Shown in pieces: positions 63,484-64,000 of a DNA stretch of 64,000 bases. The notes beneath the pieces are model-generated. The model worked only from the letters and a program-made list of their open reading frames with translations, made no database searches and was not told where the DNA came from. Origin of the DNA: Bifidobacterium callitrichos DSM 23973 (lineage in GTDB: Bacteria > Actinomycetota > Actinomycetes > Actinomycetales > Bifidobacteriaceae); assembly GCF_000741175.1 (NCBI RefSeq), contig NZ_JGYS01000003.1, forward strand, positions 1-64,000. The letters run 5' to 3'. Within the stretch, counting starts at the first letter, position 1, and every line of letters starts with the position of its first letter. The translations under genes were made by a program, and so were the position numbers.

Positions 63484-64000
63484 ATGAAGTTCACAGCCAT
63501 GAAGAAGACGGTGGCCCTCGCCGGCGCCGCCGCGATGCTCGTCAGCGTTGCCGCCTGCGGAGGCAGCTCCAACACCGGTTCGAGCAGCACCGGATCCAGC
63601 TCCGACAAGAAGATCGAACTGACGGTCTGGTCCTGGGATTCCACGCTGCCGCGTACGGTCGAGGGCTTCGAGAAGGCCAACCCGAACATCAAGGTGAAGG
63701 TTACCAACGCCGGCACCAACAAGGACGAGTACAACGCGCTCTCCAACGCCATCGAAGGCGGCTCCGGCGCTCCGGACATCGCGCAGATCGAGTACTACGC
63801 GCTGCCCGAATACGTGATCCGCGGCTACCTCGAGAACCTGTCCGACTACGGCGCATCCGACTTCTCCGACTTCTACACGCCCGGCACCTGGGCGTCCGTC
63901 AACATCAACGACGGCGTCTACGCCCTGCCGATGGATTCCGGCCCGATGGCGTGGTTCTACAACAAGGAGGTCTTCGACAAGGCCGGCGTCGACGCGACTC
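63484..64000 (+). CDS. MalE-like sugar-binding lipoprotein (paralogue 3, 3' end outside window)
   Basis: The first 172 codons are in the window. The signal MKFTAMKKTVALAGAAAMLV ends in SVAACGG (Cys25), almost the same as paralogue 2. The mature part has LTVWSWDSTLPRTVEGFEKA, GAPDIAQIEYYALPEYVIRG and VYALPMDSGPMAWFYNKEVF. It is a sugar-binding lipoprotein for an ABC importer; its permease genes would be expected beyond the window edge. The GH51 neighbour suggests arabino-oligosaccharides as ligand. Confidence 0.9.
   Translation, partial: MKFTAMKKTVALAGAAAMLVSVAACGGSSNTGSSSTGSSSDKKIELTVWSWDSTLPRTVEGFEKANPNIKVKVTNAGTNKDEYNALSNAIEGGSGAPDIAQIEYYALPEYVIRGYLENLSDYGASDFSDFYTPGTWASVNINDGVYALPMDSGPMAWFYNKEVFDKAGVDAT

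Overview
The window is high-GC (roughly 60-65 % by eye) and looks like a Bifidobacterium chromosome. Supporting signs are the tightly packed housekeeping order dapB-dapA-rnj, the MocR regulator next to pdxS/pdxT, an intracellular GH51 arabinofuranosidase beside LacI and MalE-like lipoproteins, luxS, a short-form 6-phosphogluconate dehydrogenase with gluconate kinase and permease, and DUF4143-type ATPases. The species cannot be fixed from the sequence alone. Most genes lie on the minus strand. No rRNA or CRISPR array is present and I recognise no phage; there is one tRNA.

Layout. 1-1.2 kb: ISL3-type transposase (3' part outside the window) beside tRNA-Arg(UCU) and its terminator. 1.3-3.8 kb: RpiR-type regulator and a DUF4143 AAA ATPase preceded by four 12-bp repeats spaced exactly 32 bp. 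4.3-10.5 kb: a 2-aminoethylphosphonate (AEP) locus: ABC ATPase, a permease-permease-binding-protein fusion, PhnW and PhnX. 10.5-13.9 kb: PLP synthesis (PdxS/PdxT) with a PdxR-like MocR regulator. 14-21.6 kb: DnaG, dGTPase, amino-acid permease, alanine racemase, acetyltransferase. 21.7-25.8 kb: gluconate locus. 25.9-29.3 kb: LuxS, a zinc-ribbon protein with a degenerate beta-lactamase fold, an apparently active membrane-anchored beta-lactamase-like enzyme, and a decayed DUF4143 gene. 29.4-34 kb: RecQ and a transsulfuration pair. 34.3-40 kb: peptide-type ABC transporter. 40-54 kb: Def, GlmM, TauE/SafE, PepN, RNase J, DapA, DapB and a large SWIM-SNF2 helicase. 54.2-56.5 kb: CoaBC and CoaX. 56.5-64 kb: three paralogous sugar-binding lipoproteins, a LacI regulator and the GH51 enzyme; the third lipoprotein runs off the window.

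Functionally, AEP would be imported and converted by PhnW (a PLP enzyme) and PhnX to acetaldehyde and phosphate, with the PLP genes immediately adjacent. Gluconate would enter through GntP and be converted by GntK and Gnd to ribulose 5-phosphate. The last 8 kb looks like arabinose-containing oligosaccharide uptake and hydrolysis.

The least explained material is intergenic. Four long hairpins (about 16.17, 25.84, 36.17 and 38.19 kb) have unrelated self-complementary arms but a near-identical 32-nt tip. Other items are the 32-bp-phased repeats before the DUF4143 ATPase, three phased TCCTATAGGA palindromes before pdxR that can form alternative hairpins, a 61-bp tandem hairpin repeat before the dGTPase, a cluster of CGTACG-bearing hairpins after pepN, and a repeat- and palindrome-rich 0.9-kb gap before the LacI gene.
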